A stretch of DNA of 64,000 nucleotides from Pseudomonas furukawaii. GTDB taxonomy: Bacteria; Pseudomonadota; Gammaproteobacteria; Pseudomonadales; Pseudomonadaceae. Every line of letters starts with the position of its first letter. Within the stretch, counting starts at the first letter, position 1. The position numbers and the translations under genes are program-made. Of this stretch, positions 1-11,397 are shown piece after piece. Location of the stretch: positions 2,170,001-2,234,000 of the forward strand of contig NZ_AP014862.1 of assembly GCF_002355475.1 (NCBI RefSeq). Direction: 5' to 3'. The notes below the pieces were generated by a model. It ran no database searches. It was not told the origin of the DNA and worked only from the letters and a program-made list of their open reading frames with translations.

Positions 1-1
1 C

Positions 2-1573
2 TTCCCGCCGGAGCCCAACGGCTACCTGCATATCGGTCACGCCAAGTCCATCTGCCTGAACTTCGGGCTGGCCAGGGAGTTCGGTGGTGACTGCCACCTG
101 CGCTTCGACGACACCAACCCGGCGAAGGAGGATCAGGAGTACATCGACGCCATCGAGAGTGATGTGAAGTGGCTGGGCTTTCAGTGGGCCGGTGAGGTTC
201 GCTACGCCTCCAGCTATTTCGATCAGTTGCACGATTGGGCCGTCGAGTTGATCAAGGCCGGCAAGGCCTTTGTCTGCGACCTTTCCCCCGAAGAGATGCG
301 CGAGTACCGCGGCAGCCTCACCGAGCCCGGTCGCAACAGTCCATTCCGTGAGCGTAGCGTCGAGGAGAACCTCGATCTGTTCGCCCGCATGAAGGCCGGC
401 GAGTTCCCTGATGGCACCCGTTCCCTGCGCGCGAAGATCGACATGGCTTCGCCGAACATGAATCTGCGTGATCCGATCCTCTATCGCATTCGTCACGCGC
501 ATCATCACCAGACCGGCGACAAGTGGTGCATCTATCCCAGCTACGACTTCACCCATGGTCAGTCGGATGCCATCGAGGGCATTACCCACTCCATCTGCAC
601 CCTGGAGTTCGAGGATCATCGCCCGCTCTACGAGTGGTTCCTGGAGAACCTGCCGGTGCCCGCCGTGCCGCGCCAGTACGAGTTCTCGCGCCTCAACCTG
701 AACTACACCATCACCAGCAAGCGCAAACTCAAGCAGCTGGTGGACGAAGGCCATGTCAGTGGCTGGGATGACCCGCGGATGTCGACCCTGTCCGGCTACC
801 GCCGTCGCGGCTACACCCCCGAGTCGATCCGCAACTTCTGTGAAATGGTCGGCGTCAATCGCGCCAGTGGCGTGGTGGACATCGGCATGCTGGAGTTCAG
901 CATCCGTGATCACCTGGATGCCACCGCATCTCGCGCCATGTGCGTGCTCAAGCCGCTCAAGGTGGTCATTACCAACTATCCCGAAGGCCAGGTCGAGAAC
1001 CTCGAGCTGCCGCGCCACCCGAAGGAAGACATGGGGGTGCGCGCCCTGCCGTTCGCCCGTGAGATCTACATCGACGCCAGCGATTTCGAGGAAGTGCCTC
1101 CGGCCGGCTTCAAGCGCCTGGTTCCGGGTGGCGAAGTGCGTCTGCGTGGCAGCTACGTGATCCGCGCTGACGAGGCCATCAAGGATGCCGATGGCAAGGT
1201 TGTCGAGCTGCGTTGCTCCTATGATCCGGACACACTTGGCAAGAACCCCGAAGGTCGCAAGGTCAAGGGGGTGATCCACTGGGTGCCGGCCGAGGCCAGT
1301 GTCGAGTGTGAGGTGCGCCTGTACGACCGTCTGTTCCGCTCACCCAACCCGGAGAAGTCCGAAGAGGGTGGCAGCTTTCTCGACAACATCAACCCCGAGT
1401 CTCTGGTAGTGCTGAGCGGCTGCCGCGCCGAGCCGTCCCTGGCCAATGCGCAGCCGGAGGAGCGTTTCCAGTTCGAGCGAGAAGGCTATTTCGTTGCCGA
1501 CCTCAAGGATTCGCAGCCCGGCAAGCCGGTGTTCAACCGCACCGTCACGTTGCGTGATTCCTGGGGGCAATGA
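2..1573 (+). CDS. glnS: Glutaminyl-tRNA synthetase, 5' truncated by window edge
   Basis: Charges tRNA-Gln with glutamine in the cytoplasm (class I synthetase). The reading frame is already open at base 2 and carries the HIGH signature (YLHIGHAKS) within the first 20 codons, so only a short N-terminal piece lies outside the window. The second class I signature appears as TSKRKLKQL, the GlnRS form of KMSKS, followed by the WDDPRM block typical of GlnRS. The C-terminal anticodon-binding beta-barrel region ends at the TGA at 1571-1573. That stop overlaps the start of cysS, which suggests translational coupling of two class I synthetases. Identity is secure; only the start is missing. Confidence 0.97.
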   Translation, partial: FPPEPNGYLHIGHAKSICLNFGLAREFGGDCHLRFDDTNPAKEDQEYIDAIESDVKWLGFQWAGEVRYASSYFDQLHDWAVELIKAGKAFVCDLSPEEMREYRGSLTEPGRNSPFRERSVEENLDLFARMKAGEFPDGTRSLRAKIDMASPNMNLRDPILYRIRHAHHHQTGDKWCIYPSYDFTHGQSDAIEGITHSICTLEFEDHRPLYEWFLENLPVPAVPRQYEFSRLNLNYTITSKRKLKQLVDEGHVSGWDDPRMSTLSGYRRRGYTPESIRNFCEMVGVNRASGVVDIGMLEFSIRDHLDATASRAMCVLKPLKVVITNYPEGQVENLELPRHPKEDMGVRALPFAREIYIDASDFEEVPPAGFKRLVPGGEVRLRGSYVIRADEAIKDADGKVVELRCSYDPDTLGKNPEGRKVKGVIHWVPAEASVECEVRLYDRLFRSPNPEKSEEGGSFLDNINPESLVVLSGCRAEPSLANAQPEERFQFEREGYFVADLKDSQPGKPVFNRTVTLRDSWGQ

Positions 1574-2958
1574 TGGCGCTGTCGATCTACAACACCCTCA
1601 CCAAGGCCAAGGAGGCCTTCCAGCCCCTGGAAGGCAACAGTGTGCGCATGTACGTGTGCGGCATGACCGTGTACGACTACTGCCACATCGGCCATGCCCG
1701 GGTGATGGTGGCCTTCGATGTGGTCACCCGCTGGCTGCGCGAGCGCGGCTATGACGTGACCTACGTGCGCAACATCACCGACATTGACGACAAGATCATC
1801 CGTCGCGCCCAGGAGAACGGCGAGCCGTTCGAGGTGCTGGTGGATCGCATGATCGCCGCCATGCACGAGGACGAGGCGCGCCTCTCCGTGCTGCGCCCGG
1901 ACATCGAGCCCCGCGCGACCGGCCATATCGCCGGCATGCACGAGATGATCCAGACCCTGATCGACAAGGGCTTCGCCTATGCCCCTGGCAACGGGGACGT
2001 CTACTACCGTGTCGGCAGGTTCGAGGGCTATGGCAAGTTGTCCCGTCGCCGCATCGACGAGCTGAAGATCGGTGCGCGCATCGAGGTGGACGAGTCCAAG
2101 GAGGACCCGCTGGACTTCGTCCTCTGGAAGGGTGCCAAGCCCGGCGAGCCGAGCTGGGAATCCCCCTGGGGTCCCGGTCGTCCCGGTTGGCACATCGAGT
2201 GCTCGGTGATGTCCACCTGCTGCCTGGGCGAGACCTTCGACATCCACGGTGGCGGTCCGGACCTGGTGTTCCCCCACCACGAGAACGAGATCGCCCAGAG
2301 CGAGGCGGCCACTGGCAAGCTCTATGCCAAGGCCTGGATGCATGCCGGCGCGGTGCGCGTGGATGGCGAGAAGATGTCCAAGTCCCTGGGTAATTTCTTC
2401 ACCATCCGCGAGGTGCTGGAGAAGTATCACCCCGAGGTGGTGCGCTACCTGTTGGTGTCCAGCCATTATCGCAGTCCGATCAATTATTCCGAGGAGAGCC
2501 TCAAGGAAGCCAAGGGTGCCCTCGAGCGCTTCTACAATGGCCTCAAGGGTCTGCCGGCCGTGGCTCCGGCAGGGGGTGAGGCCTTCGTCGCGCGATTCGG
2601 CGCGGCCATGGACGACGACTTCAACTCGCCGGAAGCCTGTGCCGTGCTTTTCGAGATGATTCGCGAGGTCAATCGCCTGCGTGAGGTCGATGTTCAGGTT
2701 GCCGCGGGCCTGGCGGCGCAGCTCAAGTCGATGGCTGCTGTACTTGGCGTGCTGCAGTTGGAGCCCGATGCCTTCCTGCAGGCGGGTGCTGCAGGCAAGG
2801 TGGATGCCGCTGAGGTGGATGCGCTGATCCAGGCGCGCCTTGCGGCGCGTGCGGAGAAGAACTGGGCTGAGTCGGACCGAATCCGCGACCGGCTGACCGC
2901 CATGGGTGTGGTGCTGGAAGACGGAAAGGGTGGAACGACCTGGCGTCTTGCCGATTGA
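1570..2958 (+). CDS. cysS: Cysteinyl-tRNA synthetase
   Basis: Class I synthetase that charges tRNA-Cys, 462 aa, a normal length for the family. HIGH appears in the block [11 protein letters not shown] and KMSKS as [12 protein letters not shown]. The zinc-binding Cys/His residues of CysRS are visible (the YVCGMTVYD cysteine, ECS, and the HHENE block). Two consecutive ATG codons (1570 and 1573) could start the protein. Both overlap the glnS stop, so initiation probably depends on ribosomes finishing glnS. The gene is followed directly by a strong hairpin terminator shared with convergent folD. Confidence 0.97.
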   Translation: MMALSIYNTLTKAKEAFQPLEGNSVRMYVCGMTVYDYCHIGHARVMVAFDVVTRWLRERGYDVTYVRNITDIDDKIIRRAQENGEPFEVLVDRMIAAMHEDEARLSVLRPDIEPRATGHIAGMHEMIQTLIDKGFAYAPGNGDVYYRVGRFEGYGKLSRRRIDELKIGARIEVDESKEDPLDFVLWKGAKPGEPSWESPWGPGRPGWHIECSVMSTCCLGETFDIHGGGPDLVFPHHENEIAQSEAATGKLYAKAWMHAGAVRVDGEKMSKSLGNFFTIREVLEKYHPEVVRYLLVSSHYRSPINYSEESLKEAKGALERFYNGLKGLPAVAPAGGEAFVARFGAAMDDDFNSPEACAVLFEMIREVNRLREVDVQVAAGLAAQLKSMAAVLGVLQLEPDAFLQAGAAGKVDAAEVDALIQARLAARAEKNWAESDRIRDRLTAMGVVLEDGKGGTTWRLAD

Positions 2959-2971
2959 TTGGCGTAACCCC

Positions 2972-3006
2972 AATGAAAAAGGCCGCTTGATGCGGCCTTT
3001 TTCATT
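2972..3006. terminator. Bidirectional intrinsic terminator between cysS and folD
   Basis: A perfect 15-bp inverted repeat (arms 2972-2986 and 2992-3006) with a 5-nt loop. It has A-runs on the left and T-runs on the right, so it can terminate both converging transcripts. An almost identical element lies at 13374-13410. Confidence 0.9.
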
Positions 3007-3015
3007 TCCGTGTCC

Positions 3016-3870
3016 TCAGGCGTGAAGCGTTTCTGCGGCGTAAAGTGTGTTCTCCAGCAGGCAGGCCCGGGTCATGGGGCCGACACCGCCCGGAACCGGG
3101 GTAATCCAGCTGGCGCGTTCTGCGGCGACGTCGTACTCCACATCGCCTACCAGTTTGCCGTCTTCCTGACGGTTGATGCCCACATCGATGACGATGGCGC
3201 CAGGTTTGATCCATTCACCCTTGACCAAACCGGGCTTGCCGGCGGCGACCACCACCAGGTCGGCATTGCCGACATGGCCTGCGAGGTCCTTGGTGAAGCG
3301 GTGGGTCACGGTGACGGTGCATCCTGCCAGCAGCAGTTCCAGCGCCATGGGGCGGCCCACGATGTTGGAGGCGCCCACTACCACTGCGTTCATGCCGTAC
3401 AGGTCGGCGCCGGTGCTTTCCAGTAGGGTCATGATGCCCTTTGGGGTGCAGGGGCGCAGTAGAGGGATGCGCTGGGCGAGGCGGCCGACGTTGTAAGGGT
3501 GGAAGCCGTCCACGTCCTTGTCGGGACTGATGCGCTCCAGTAGTTGGGAGGCGTCCAGGTGTTCCGGAAGCGGTAGCTGGACCAGAATGCCGTCGATTGC
3601 GGGGTCCCCATTGAGGCGATCGATGAGGTTCAGCAGTTCGACCTGAGTGGTACTGGCCGGCAGATCGTGGGCCTGGGAAAGAAAACCGACTTCCTCGCAG
3701 TCCTTGCGCTTGTGGGCGACGTAGACCTGGGAGGCGGGATCGCAACCGACCAGGATCACCGCAAGCCCAGGGACTCGAAGTCCTTGCTGGCGGCGCTCGG
3801 CGACACGTTGGGCAATCTGCTGGCGGAGGCGGGCGGCGATCGTTTTGCCGTCGATCAGTTTTGCGGTCAT
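3016..3870 (-). CDS. folD: Bifunctional methylenetetrahydrofolate dehydrogenase/cyclohydrolase
   Basis: Interconverts 5,10-methylene-THF and 10-formyl-THF in one-carbon metabolism. The 284-aa length is standard. Visible family signatures are [13 protein letters not shown] (with the catalytic Lys and Tyr region), the QLPLPEHL block, [12 protein letters not shown], and the NADP-binding region [14 protein letters not shown], followed by PGGVGPMT near the C-terminus. It is transcribed alone toward cysS, and the 263-nt region upstream also carries the tRNA operon promoter on the other strand. The start [12 protein letters not shown] matches the usual FolD N-terminus. Confidence 0.96.
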   Translation of the reverse strand: MTAKLIDGKTIAARLRQQIAQRVAERRQQGLRVPGLAVILVGCDPASQVYVAHKRKDCEEVGFLSQAHDLPASTTQVELLNLIDRLNGDPAIDGILVQLPLPEHLDASQLLERISPDKDVDGFHPYNVGRLAQRIPLLRPCTPKGIMTLLESTGADLYGMNAVVVGASNIVGRPMALELLLAGCTVTVTHRFTKDLAGHVGNADLVVVAAGKPGLVKGEWIKPGAIVIDVGINRQEDGKLVGDVEYDVAAERASWITPVPGGVGPMTRACLLENTLYAAETLHA

Positions 3871-4001
3871 GACGCTCGGTTAACCATCGGGAAGGGCTAA
3901 AAAGGGCACGTATTCTCGCATGGAGGGGCGGGCGGGCAAAGGCGGCCGGTCAGCAATTTGTCCCGGCACTCATATCTTTCTGATTTTTTTCAACTTTCCT
4001 G

Positions 4002-4028
4002 TTGACGAGGTGTAGGGCTGGCTATAAC
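4002..4028 (+). promoter_or_regulatory. Probable sigma-70 promoter of the tRNA operon
   Basis: TTGACG at 4002-4007 and TATAAC at 4023-4028, 15 nt apart, which is slightly short. A GC-rich discriminator (ATGCGCCCCGC) follows, as expected of stringently controlled stable-RNA promoters. It lies about 105 nt upstream of the first tRNA. This is inferred from motif match only. Confidence 0.6.
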
Positions 4029-4133
4029 ATGCGCCCCGCTTGTCGAGCACAGCCTGTCGCTGGGTAAGACGGCAGAGGCGAATGCTAGTGATTCAGCCTA
4101 GGCCGAAGCTTTATAGTCTGCTCGCAGATATAA

Positions 4134-4210
4134 GCGCCCGTAGCTCAGCTGGATAGAGCATCCGCCTTCTAAGCGGATGGTCGCAGGTTCGAGTCCTGCC
4201 GGGCGTGCCA
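4134..4210 (+). tRNA. tRNA-Arg (anticodon TCT)
   Basis: A 77-nt cloverleaf with CCA encoded at 4208-4210. The anticodon stem TCCGC/GCGGA encloses the loop CTTCTAA, giving anticodon TCT (reads AGA/AGG). The T-arm GCAGG-TTCGAGT-CCTGC is standard. It is the first gene of a four-tRNA cluster upstream of tig. Confidence 0.96.
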
Positions 4211-4241
4211 TTTGGCACATTTGGCACAAGCGTTTCGATAT

Positions 4242-4318
4242 GGTGGGCGTAGCTCAGTTGGTAGAGCACAGGATTGTGGCTCCTGGTGTCGTGGGTTCGA
4301 TTCCCATCGTCCACCCCA
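4242..4318 (+). tRNA. tRNA-His (GTG), copy 1
   Basis: A 77-nt cloverleaf with encoded CCA. The anticodon loop is TTGTGGC (GTG). The extra 5' G (G-1) at 4242 pairs with C73, the tRNA-His identity feature. The sequence is identical to the copy at 4573-4649, and both copies are followed by closely similar terminator hairpins. Confidence 0.96.
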
Positions 4319-4329
4319 TATTCAGAGAG

Positions 4330-4352
4330 CGCCAGGCAGTGAGCCTGGCGTT
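4330..4352 (+). terminator. Hairpin after tRNA-His copy 1
   Basis: CGCCAGGC, a 5-nt loop, then GCCTGGCG followed by TTTTCATTT. This looks like an intrinsic terminator even though tRNA-Leu lies 22 nt downstream, so it may be a partial terminator or processing signal. The same stem follows the second tRNA-His. Confidence 0.65.
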
Positions 4353-4373
4353 TTCATTTAGAAAATCGTCTTC

Positions 4374-4458
4374 GCGGACGTGGTGGAATTGGTAGACACA
4401 CTGGATTTAGGTTCCAGCGCCGCAAGGCGTGAGAGTTCGAGTCTCTCCGTCCGCACCA
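4374..4458 (+). tRNA. tRNA-Leu (anticodon TAG)
   Basis: An 85-nt class II tRNA with acceptor GCGGACG/CGTCCGC, a long variable arm (GCGCCGCAAGGCGT), anticodon stem CTGGA/TCCAG with the TAG anticodon, and encoded CCA. It reads CUN codons. Confidence 0.96.
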
Positions 4459-4572
4459 TGCTCGAGTCGAGTTGAATAGTGGGTGTGTCGCGAATTCTCG
4501 ACGATTCTGATGGCGAAGCGGTCAGTTTCTAAGAGTGTTCGTTTCCGATGCAAATCGGTAAAAACGTAATAT

Positions 4573-4649
4573 GGTGGGCGTAGCTCAGTTGGTAGAGCAC
4601 AGGATTGTGGCTCCTGGTGTCGTGGGTTCGATTCCCATCGTCCACCCCA
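4573..4649 (+). tRNA. tRNA-His (GTG), copy 2
   Basis: Base-for-base identical to 4242-4318, including the G-1 residue and encoded CCA. The flanks (AT-rich ATATG before, ATATTCA after, then the CGCCAGGC hairpin) are also shared with copy 1, pointing to a local duplication of the tRNA plus its 3' signal. Confidence 0.96.
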
Positions 4650-4661
4650 TATTCATGAAAG

Positions 4662-4686
4662 CGCCAGGCCCTGTGCCTGGCGTTTT
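4662..4686 (+). terminator. Intrinsic terminator of the tRNA operon
   Basis: CGCCAGGC, loop CCTGT, GCCTGGCG, then TTTTCGTTT. It has the same stem as the hairpin at 4330 and ends the tRNA cluster before tig. Confidence 0.8.
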
Positions 4687-4809
4687 CGTTTCCGGCTTCG
4701 ATGCGTCTGCGGGCTCTGGGGTGGCGCCTGCTTCTCAGGTTGTCAGTTCTTCTCGGTAGCCTGATTTCCCTTTCTTCTATTACGTCTGTTTGCCGGCTGT
4801 TTCTGGCGG

Positions 4810-4838
4810 GTGACTTCTGTAAATCGAGCCACTAGAAT
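4810..4838 (+). promoter_or_regulatory. Candidate sigma-70 promoter for tig
   Basis: GTGACT (4810-4815), a 17-nt spacer and TAGAAT (4833-4838), about 60 nt before the tig start and after the tRNA operon terminator. The -10 box is good and the -35 box moderate. Confidence 0.45.
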
Positions 4839-4898
4839 GCATGCCCTTGATTCTGGGGCCGGAACGGCCGGTTTATGTCTGTGCAACGAGGATTATCC

Positions 4899-6209
4899 AT
4901 GCAAGTTTCTGTAGAAAGCACCTCCGCTCTTGAGCGCCGCATGACCATCGGCGTGCCGGCCGAGCGCGTCGAGAACGAAGTGACCAAGCGCCTGCAGCAG
5001 ACTGCCCGTCGCGCCAAGGTAGCCGGTTTCCGTCCGGGCAAAGTGCCGATGAGCGTCATTCGCCAGCGCTATGAAGATTCCGCTCGTCAGGAAGTCCTGG
5101 GTGACCTGATTCAGTCCTCCTTCTACGAGGCCGTGGTGGAGCAGAAGCTGAACCCAGCCGGCGCTCCGTCCGTCGAGCCGAAAGCCTTCGAGAAAGGCAA
5201 GGACTTCGAGTTCGTCGCCACCTTCGAGGTATTCCCCGAGTTCCAGCTCGCCGGTTTCGACGGTATCGCCATCGAGCGTCTGCAGGCCGAGGTTGGCGAT
5301 GCTGACGTCGACAACATGCTGGATATCCTGCGCAAGCAGAACACTCGTTTTGAGGCTGTCGAGCGTGCCGCCGAAAACGGTGACCAGCTGAACATCGACT
5401 TCGTCGGCAAGATCGACGGCGAAGCCTTCGCTGGTGGCTCCGCCAAGGGCACCCTGCTGGTCCTGGGCTCCGGTCGCATGATCCCGGGTTTCGAAGAGGC
5501 TCTGGTGGGCGTCAAGGCCGGTGAAGAGCGGGTGATCAACCCGGTATTCCCCGAGGATTACCAGAACCTGGATCTGGCCGGCAAGACTGCCGAGTTCACC
5601 GTGACCGTGAACAGTGTGTCCGCGCCCCAGCTGCCGGAGCTGAACGACGAGTTCTTCTCCCTGTTCGGCATCAAGGAAGGCGGTCTGGAAGGCTTCCGTG
5701 CCGAAGTTCGCAAGAACATGGAGCGTGAGCTGCGCCAAGCCACCAAGTCCAAAGTGAAGAACCAGGTGATGGACGGTCTTCTGGCGGCCAACCAGGTCGA
5801 GGTGCCGAAGGCACTGATCGGCAACGAAGTGAATCGTCTGCGTGTGCAGGCTGTCCAGCAGTTCGGTGGCAACATCAAGCCCGATCAACTGCCGGCCGAG
5901 CTGTTCGAGGAGCAGGCCAAGCGTCGCGTTGTCCTGGGGCTGATCGTGGCTGAAGTGGTCAAGCAGTTCGAGCTGAAGCCTGACGAAGCCCGCGTTCGCG
6001 AGCTGATCGAGGAAATGGCTTCCGCTTATCAGGAGCCTGAGCAGGTTGTGGCCTGGTACTACAAGAACGACCAGCAGATGAACGAAGTGCGTTCTGTTGT
6101 GCTGGAAGAACAAGTTGTAGATACTGTCCTGCAGAAGGCCAACGTAACCGACAAGTCGGTTTCCTACGAAGAGGCAGTCAAGCCGGCGGAAGCTCCGAAA
6201 GCCGATTGA
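4899..6209 (+). CDS. tig: Trigger factor, ribosome-associated chaperone/PPIase
   Basis: Binds the ribosomal exit tunnel and folds nascent chains. The start at 4899 ([15 protein letters not shown]) matches the family N-terminus and has an AGGA Shine-Dalgarno; an upstream in-frame ATG at 4875 would add eight unsupported residues. The protein is 436 aa. The ribosome-binding signature appears as [12 protein letters not shown] (about residues 44-55), followed by a central FKBP-like domain ([15 protein letters not shown] to about residue 245) and a helical C-terminal substrate-binding domain. It heads the tig-clpP-clpX-lon proteostasis block found across Pseudomonas. Confidence 0.97.
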   Translation: MQVSVESTSALERRMTIGVPAERVENEVTKRLQQTARRAKVAGFRPGKVPMSVIRQRYEDSARQEVLGDLIQSSFYEAVVEQKLNPAGAPSVEPKAFEKGKDFEFVATFEVFPEFQLAGFDGIAIERLQAEVGDADVDNMLDILRKQNTRFEAVERAAENGDQLNIDFVGKIDGEAFAGGSAKGTLLVLGSGRMIPGFEEALVGVKAGEERVINPVFPEDYQNLDLAGKTAEFTVTVNSVSAPQLPELNDEFFSLFGIKEGGLEGFRAEVRKNMERELRQATKSKVKNQVMDGLLAANQVEVPKALIGNEVNRLRVQAVQQFGGNIKPDQLPAELFEEQAKRRVVLGLIVAEVVKQFELKPDEARVRELIEEMASAYQEPEQVVAWYYKNDQQMNEVRSVVLEEQVVDTVLQKANVTDKSVSYEEAVKPAEAPKAD

Positions 6210-6233
6210 TTGATCCGCCTCCTTCGAATACAC

Positions 6234-6261
6234 CATAAGCCAGCCTCCGAGCTGGCTTATG
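6234..6261 (+). terminator. Hairpin between tig and clpP
   Basis: CATAAGCCAGC / GCTGGCTTATG with a 6-nt loop, an 11-bp perfect stem. The following tract (CGTCTTTGA) is only partly T-rich, so this may be an incomplete terminator or an attenuating element between tig and clpP. Confidence 0.55.
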
Positions 6262-6305
6262 CGTCTTTGAGACATGACTATCCAGTTAGGGAGCGATCGC
6301 AGGAC

Positions 6306-6947
6306 ATGTCCCGCAATTCTTATATTCCTCAAATGCCTGACATCCAAGCCGCCGGCGGCCTCGTGCCGATGGTGATCGAGCAGTCCGCCCGTGGTGAGCG
6401 TGCCTACGATATCTACTCGCGCCTGTTGAAGGAGCGGGTGATCTTCCTGGTGGGCCCGGTGGAGGACTACATGGCCAACCTGGTGGTAGCCCAGTTGCTG
6501 TTCCTCGAGGCCGAGAACCCTGACAAGGATATCCACCTCTACATCAATTCCCCGGGTGGCTCCGTGACTGCTGGCATGTCGATCTATGACACCATGCAAT
6601 TCATCAAGCCCGACGTGTCCACGATCTGCATCGGCCAGGCCTGCAGCATGGGTGCGCTGCTCCTGGCGGGCGGTGCGGCCGGCAAGCGTTACTGCCTGCC
6701 CCATTCGCGGATGATGATTCACCAGCCCCTGGGCGGTTTCCAGGGCCAGGCTTCGGATATCGAAATCCATGCCCGGGAAATCCTTACCATTCGTGAGCGC
6801 CTGAACAAGATCCTTGCCGACCATACCGGCCAGCCGATCGATGTCATCGCCCGTGATACCGACCGCGACAACTTCATGAGTGGTGATGAGGCAGTGAAAT
6901 ATGGCCTGATCGACCAGGTGCTCAACAAGCGCCAGCTCGCGAGCTAA
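6306..6947 (+). CDS. clpP: ATP-dependent Clp protease proteolytic subunit
   Basis: Serine peptidase that forms the 14-subunit barrel capped by ClpX or ClpA. From the start [10 protein letters not shown] at 6306 the protein is 213 aa, the normal Pseudomonas ClpP1 length; the in-frame extension back to 6210 is the tig-clpP spacer and is not family-like. The catalytic triad is visible: Ser114 in [10 protein letters not shown], His139 in [10 protein letters not shown], and Asp188 in RDTDRDNF. A purine-rich GGGAGCGATCGCAGGAC precedes the ATG. clpX follows after 109 nt. Confidence 0.97.
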   Translation: MSRNSYIPQMPDIQAAGGLVPMVIEQSARGERAYDIYSRLLKERVIFLVGPVEDYMANLVVAQLLFLEAENPDKDIHLYINSPGGSVTAGMSIYDTMQFIKPDVSTICIGQACSMGALLLAGGAAGKRYCLPHSRMMIHQPLGGFQGQASDIEIHAREILTIRERLNKILADHTGQPIDVIARDTDRDNFMSGDEAVKYGLIDQVLNKRQLAS

Positions 6948-6964
6948 GCCCTTCCGCAAGACTT

Positions 6965-6987
6965 CGGCCGGAAATATCCGGCCGTTT
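6965..6987 (+). terminator. Hairpin in the clpP-clpX spacer
   Basis: CGGCCGGA / TCCGGCCG (8 bp) around an AATA loop, followed by TTTCG. The short T-run suggests a partial terminator or processing site that could set the clpP:clpX transcript ratio. Confidence 0.5.
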
Positions 6988-7056
6988 CGCGGGGTTGAAA
7001 ATGCCCGCATTTGCCTTCATCTTGTGTTTCAAGCCTACCCCGATTGGATCGATCGA

Positions 7057-8337
<1,281 letters not shown>

Positions 8338-8342
8338 TGAAA

Positions 8343-8370
8343 CAAAGGGGCCTCCGGGCCCCTTTGCATT
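8343..8370 (+). terminator. Terminator after clpX
   Basis: CAAAGGGGCC / GGCCCCTTTG, a 10-bp perfect stem with a 4-nt loop, followed by CATTTCC. The strong stem with a weak T-tract separates clpX from lon, which has its own promoter. Confidence 0.65.
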
Positions 8371-8383
8371 TCCTGCCTGAACG

Positions 8384-8412
8384 CTTGTTTTTTCCCGGAC
8401 CTAACCCCATCT
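8384..8412 (+). promoter_or_regulatory. Predicted sigma-32 (RpoH) heat-shock promoter of lon
   Basis: CTTGTTT at 8384-8390 and CCCCATCT at 8405-8412, 14 nt apart. This fits the heat-shock consensus (CTTGAAA, 13-15 nt, CCCCATnT) with a perfect -10 core. It lies about 60 nt upstream of lon, a classical RpoH-regulon member. Confidence 0.7.
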
Positions 8413-8470
8413 TAGGCTCAAGGGCATTCCCATTCGTTTACGGCCTGAGGGCCGCCGTAGAGCTGATACC

Positions 8471-10867
8471 ATGAATACGACCACTGAATTACCCCTCCTG
8501 CCATTGCGCGATGTAGTGGTTTATCCGCACATGGTGATCCCGCTGTTCGTGGGGCGTGAAAAGTCGATCGAGGCGCTGGAAGCCGCGATGACGGGGGACA
8601 AACAGATACTCCTGGTCGCCCAGAAGAACCCCGCCGACGATGATCCGGGTGAAGACGCCCTGTACCGTATGGGGACCGTCGCCACCGTATTGCAACTGCT
8701 GAAGCTGCCTGATGGCACCGTCAAGGTCCTCGTCGAAGGGGAGCAGCGTGGTGCCATCGAACGCTTCATCGAGGTGGACGGTCACTGCCGCGCCGAAGTC
8801 AGCCTGGTCGATGAGGTGGACGCGGGTGAGCGCGAGTCCGAAGTGTTCGTCCGCAGCCTGCTGAGCCAGTTCGAACAATACGTCCAGCTGGGCAAGAAGG
8901 TGCCGTCCGAGGTGCTGTCATCGCTGAACAGTATCGACGAGCCGGGTCGCCTGGTGGATACCATGGCGGCCCACATGGCGCTGAAGATCGAGCAGAAGCA
9001 GGAGATCCTCGAGCTCACCGACCTGGCTGAGCGCGTCGAGCACGTCCTGGCGCTGCTGGATGCGGAGATCGACCTGCTACAGGTGGAAAAACGCATCCGC
9101 GGCCGCGTCAAGAAGCAGATGGAGCGCAGCCAGCGCGAGTACTACCTGAATGAGCAGATGAAGGCCATTCAGAAAGAGCTGGGCGATATCGACGAAGGGC
9201 ACAATGAGATCGAGGAGCTGAAAAAGCGTATCGATAGCGCTGGCCTGACGAAAGAGGCCCTGGCCAAGGCCAATGCGGAACTGAACAAGCTGAAGCAGAT
9301 GTCGCCGATGTCCGCCGAGGCCACTGTGGTTCGTTCCTATATCGATTGGCTGGTCAATGTGCCCTGGAAGGCTGAGAGCAAGGTGCGTCTTGACTTGGCC
9401 AAGGCAGAGGAAATCCTGGATGCCGACCATTACGGGTTGGAAGAGGTCAAGGAACGTATCCTCGAGTATCTCGCCGTCCAGAAGCGAGTGAAGAAGGTCA
9501 AGGGCCCGGTACTGTGCCTGGTCGGCCCGCCCGGCGTCGGCAAGACCTCCCTGGCGGAGTCCATCGCTCGTGCCACCAACCGCAAGTTCGTGCGCATGGC
9601 CCTGGGGGGCGTGCGGGACGAGGCCGAGATCCGCGGTCACCGCCGTACATACATCGGTTCCATGCCGGGTCGTCTGATCCAGAAGATGACCAAGGTAGGC
9701 GTGAGGAACCCGCTGTTCCTGCTGGACGAGATCGACAAGATGGGCAGCGACATGCGCGGCGATCCCGCGTCGGCGTTGCTGGAGGTCCTCGACCCTGAGC
9801 AGAATCACAGCTTCAACGATCATTATCTCGAGGTCGACTACGACCTGTCCGACGTGATGTTCCTCTGCACCGCCAACTCCATGAACATCCCCGCGCCACT
9901 GCTGGACCGCATGGAAGTGATTCGCCTGCCGGGGTATACCGAAGACGAGAAGGTCAATATCGCCGTCAAGTACCTCGCGCCCAAGCAGACCAAGGCCAAC
10001 GGCCTGAAGAAAGGCGAGCTGGAGTTCGAAGAGGACGCCATTCGCGACATCATTCGCTACTACACCCGTGAGGCTGGTGTTCGCAGCCTGGAGCGTCAGA
10101 TTGCCAAGGTCTGTCGCAAGGCGGTGAAGGAGCATGCTCGCGAGAAGCGTTTCGCCGTGAAGGTCACTGCGGAGTCCCTGGAACACTTCCTTGGGGTTCG
10201 CAAGTATCGCTATGGCCTCGCCGAGCAGCAGGACCAGATCGGCCAGGTCACGGGTCTGGCCTGGACCCAGGTGGGTGGCGAGTTGCTGACCATCGAGGCT
10301 GCCGTGGTTCCCGGTAAGGGCCAACTGACCAAGACCGGCTCTCTGGGCGATGTCATGGTTGAGTCCATCACCGCAGCCCTGACCGTGGTGCGCAGTCGCG
10401 CCAAGAGCCTGGGCATTCCGGCGGACTTCCACGAGAAGCGCGATATCCATATCCATATGCCGGAAGGGGCGACGCCCAAGGATGGCCCGAGCGCAGGCAT
10501 CGGCATGTGCACTGCATTGGTTTCCGCCATGACCCAGATTCCGGTACGGGCCGATGTGGCCATGACTGGGGAGATCACCCTGCGTGGTCAGGTACTGGCC
10601 ATTGGTGGTCTGAAAGAAAAATTACTGGCAGCGCATCGCGGTGGAATCAAGACCGTGATCATTCCCGAAGAGAATGTGCGCGACCTGAAAGAAATTCCCG
10701 AAAATATCAAGCAAGACTTGGCGATTAAACCCGTTAAATGGATTGACGAGGTCCTGCAAATTGCGCTGCAATACGCCCCGGAGCCCTTGCCCGATGCGGC
10801 TCCGGAGATGGTTGCAAAGGATGACAAGCGCGAGACTGATTCCAAGGAGCGAATCAGCACGCATTAG
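8471..10867 (+). CDS. lon: ATP-dependent Lon protease
   Basis: Degrades misfolded and regulatory proteins as a homo-hexamer. The 798-aa protein has the N-terminal LON substrate domain (from [13 protein letters not shown]), a coiled-coil middle, and an AAA+ module with Walker A GPPGVGKT at residues 352-359. The S16 protease domain carries the catalytic dyad Ser674 ([10 protein letters not shown]) and Lys717 ([10 protein letters not shown]). The start at 8471 is preceded by AGAGCTGATACC. An RpoH-like promoter lies upstream, and hupB follows with its own promoter. Confidence 0.97.
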   Translation: MNTTTELPLLPLRDVVVYPHMVIPLFVGREKSIEALEAAMTGDKQILLVAQKNPADDDPGEDALYRMGTVATVLQLLKLPDGTVKVLVEGEQRGAIERFIEVDGHCRAEVSLVDEVDAGERESEVFVRSLLSQFEQYVQLGKKVPSEVLSSLNSIDEPGRLVDTMAAHMALKIEQKQEILELTDLAERVEHVLALLDAEIDLLQVEKRIRGRVKKQMERSQREYYLNEQMKAIQKELGDIDEGHNEIEELKKRIDSAGLTKEALAKANAELNKLKQMSPMSAEATVVRSYIDWLVNVPWKAESKVRLDLAKAEEILDADHYGLEEVKERILEYLAVQKRVKKVKGPVLCLVGPPGVGKTSLAESIARATNRKFVRMALGGVRDEAEIRGHRRTYIGSMPGRLIQKMTKVGVRNPLFLLDEIDKMGSDMRGDPASALLEVLDPEQNHSFNDHYLEVDYDLSDVMFLCTANSMNIPAPLLDRMEVIRLPGYTEDEKVNIAVKYLAPKQTKANGLKKGELEFEEDAIRDIIRYYTREAGVRSLERQIAKVCRKAVKEHAREKRFAVKVTAESLEHFLGVRKYRYGLAEQQDQIGQVTGLAWTQVGGELLTIEAAVVPGKGQLTKTGSLGDVMVESITAALTVVRSRAKSLGIPADFHEKRDIHIHMPEGATPKDGPSAGIGMCTALVSAMTQIPVRADVAMTGEITLRGQVLAIGGLKEKLLAAHRGGIKTVIIPEENVRDLKEIPENIKQDLAIKPVKWIDEVLQIALQYAPEPLPDAAPEMVAKDDKRETDSKERISTH

Positions 10868-10880
10868 CCGGGGGGCTTTC

Positions 10881-10910
10881 TTGACACAATTTTTGAGCCC
10901 TTGTTATAAG
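10881..10910 (+). promoter_or_regulatory. Strong sigma-70 promoter for hupB
   Basis: A consensus TTGACA (10881-10886) and TATAAG (10905-10910, or TTATAA starting one base earlier) at 17-18 nt spacing. It starts 14 nt after the lon stop codon. The near-consensus match fits very high HU expression. Confidence 0.8.
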
Positions 10911-11003
10911 AGCGGCTCTTATGTGTCAGCAAGCCATCCAGCACCCGCTTTGCTTACACCAAACAACTAAGAAACAACTCAACAGAAATAAGGGGACTTA
11001 AGA

Positions 11004-11276
11004 GTGAACAAGTCGGAACTGATCGATGCCATCGCCGCATCTGCTGACATCCCGAAAGCTGTAGCTGGCCGTGCGCTGGACGCAGTTATCGAATCCGTTA
11101 CTGGCGCTCTGAAGGCTGGTGACTCCGTGGTGCTGGTTGGCTTCGGTACTTTCGCTGTTAAAGAGCGCGCTGCCCGTACCGGCCGCAACCCGCAGACTGG
11201 TAAGCCGATCAAGATCGACGCTGCCAAGATCCCTGGCTTCAAAGCTGGTAAAGCTCTGAAAGACGCCGTCAACTAA
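11004..11276 (+). CDS. hupB: DNA-binding protein HU-beta
   Basis: A 90-aa nucleoid-associated protein that bends DNA as a dimer. The start is GTG at 11004 with AGGGGA about 8 nt upstream. The family signature [20 protein letters not shown], which contains the beta-arm that enters the minor groove, is intact, followed by [14 protein letters not shown]. It has its own near-consensus promoter and an unusually long 3' region before the terminator at 11398. The order lon-hupB-ppiD is shared with other gammaproteobacteria. Confidence 0.97.
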   Translation: MNKSELIDAIAASADIPKAVAGRALDAVIESVTGALKAGDSVVLVGFGTFAVKERAARTGRNPQTGKPIKIDAAKIPGFKAGKALKDAVN

Positions 11277-11397
11277 GCGTCTTTCGGGCTTTGCCCGACC
11301 GGGTTGGGTTCAGCCTGGCCCGATAGCGGAGCAGTGGCAGAGAAGGTTCCTTCCTACCACCAGTGAGGTTGAGTCTCAGGCCCCGCAAGCTACGAGA

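Noticed and set aside
4134..4690. tRNA cluster as an integration site
   Set aside because: There is no integrase, no partial tRNA duplicate forming an attachment repeat and no foreign cargo; the cluster is followed directly by core gene tig.
4893..7010. A 705-codon minus-strand frame across tig and clpP
   Set aside because: Runs antisense through two well-defined genes and their spacer and has no protein-like features.
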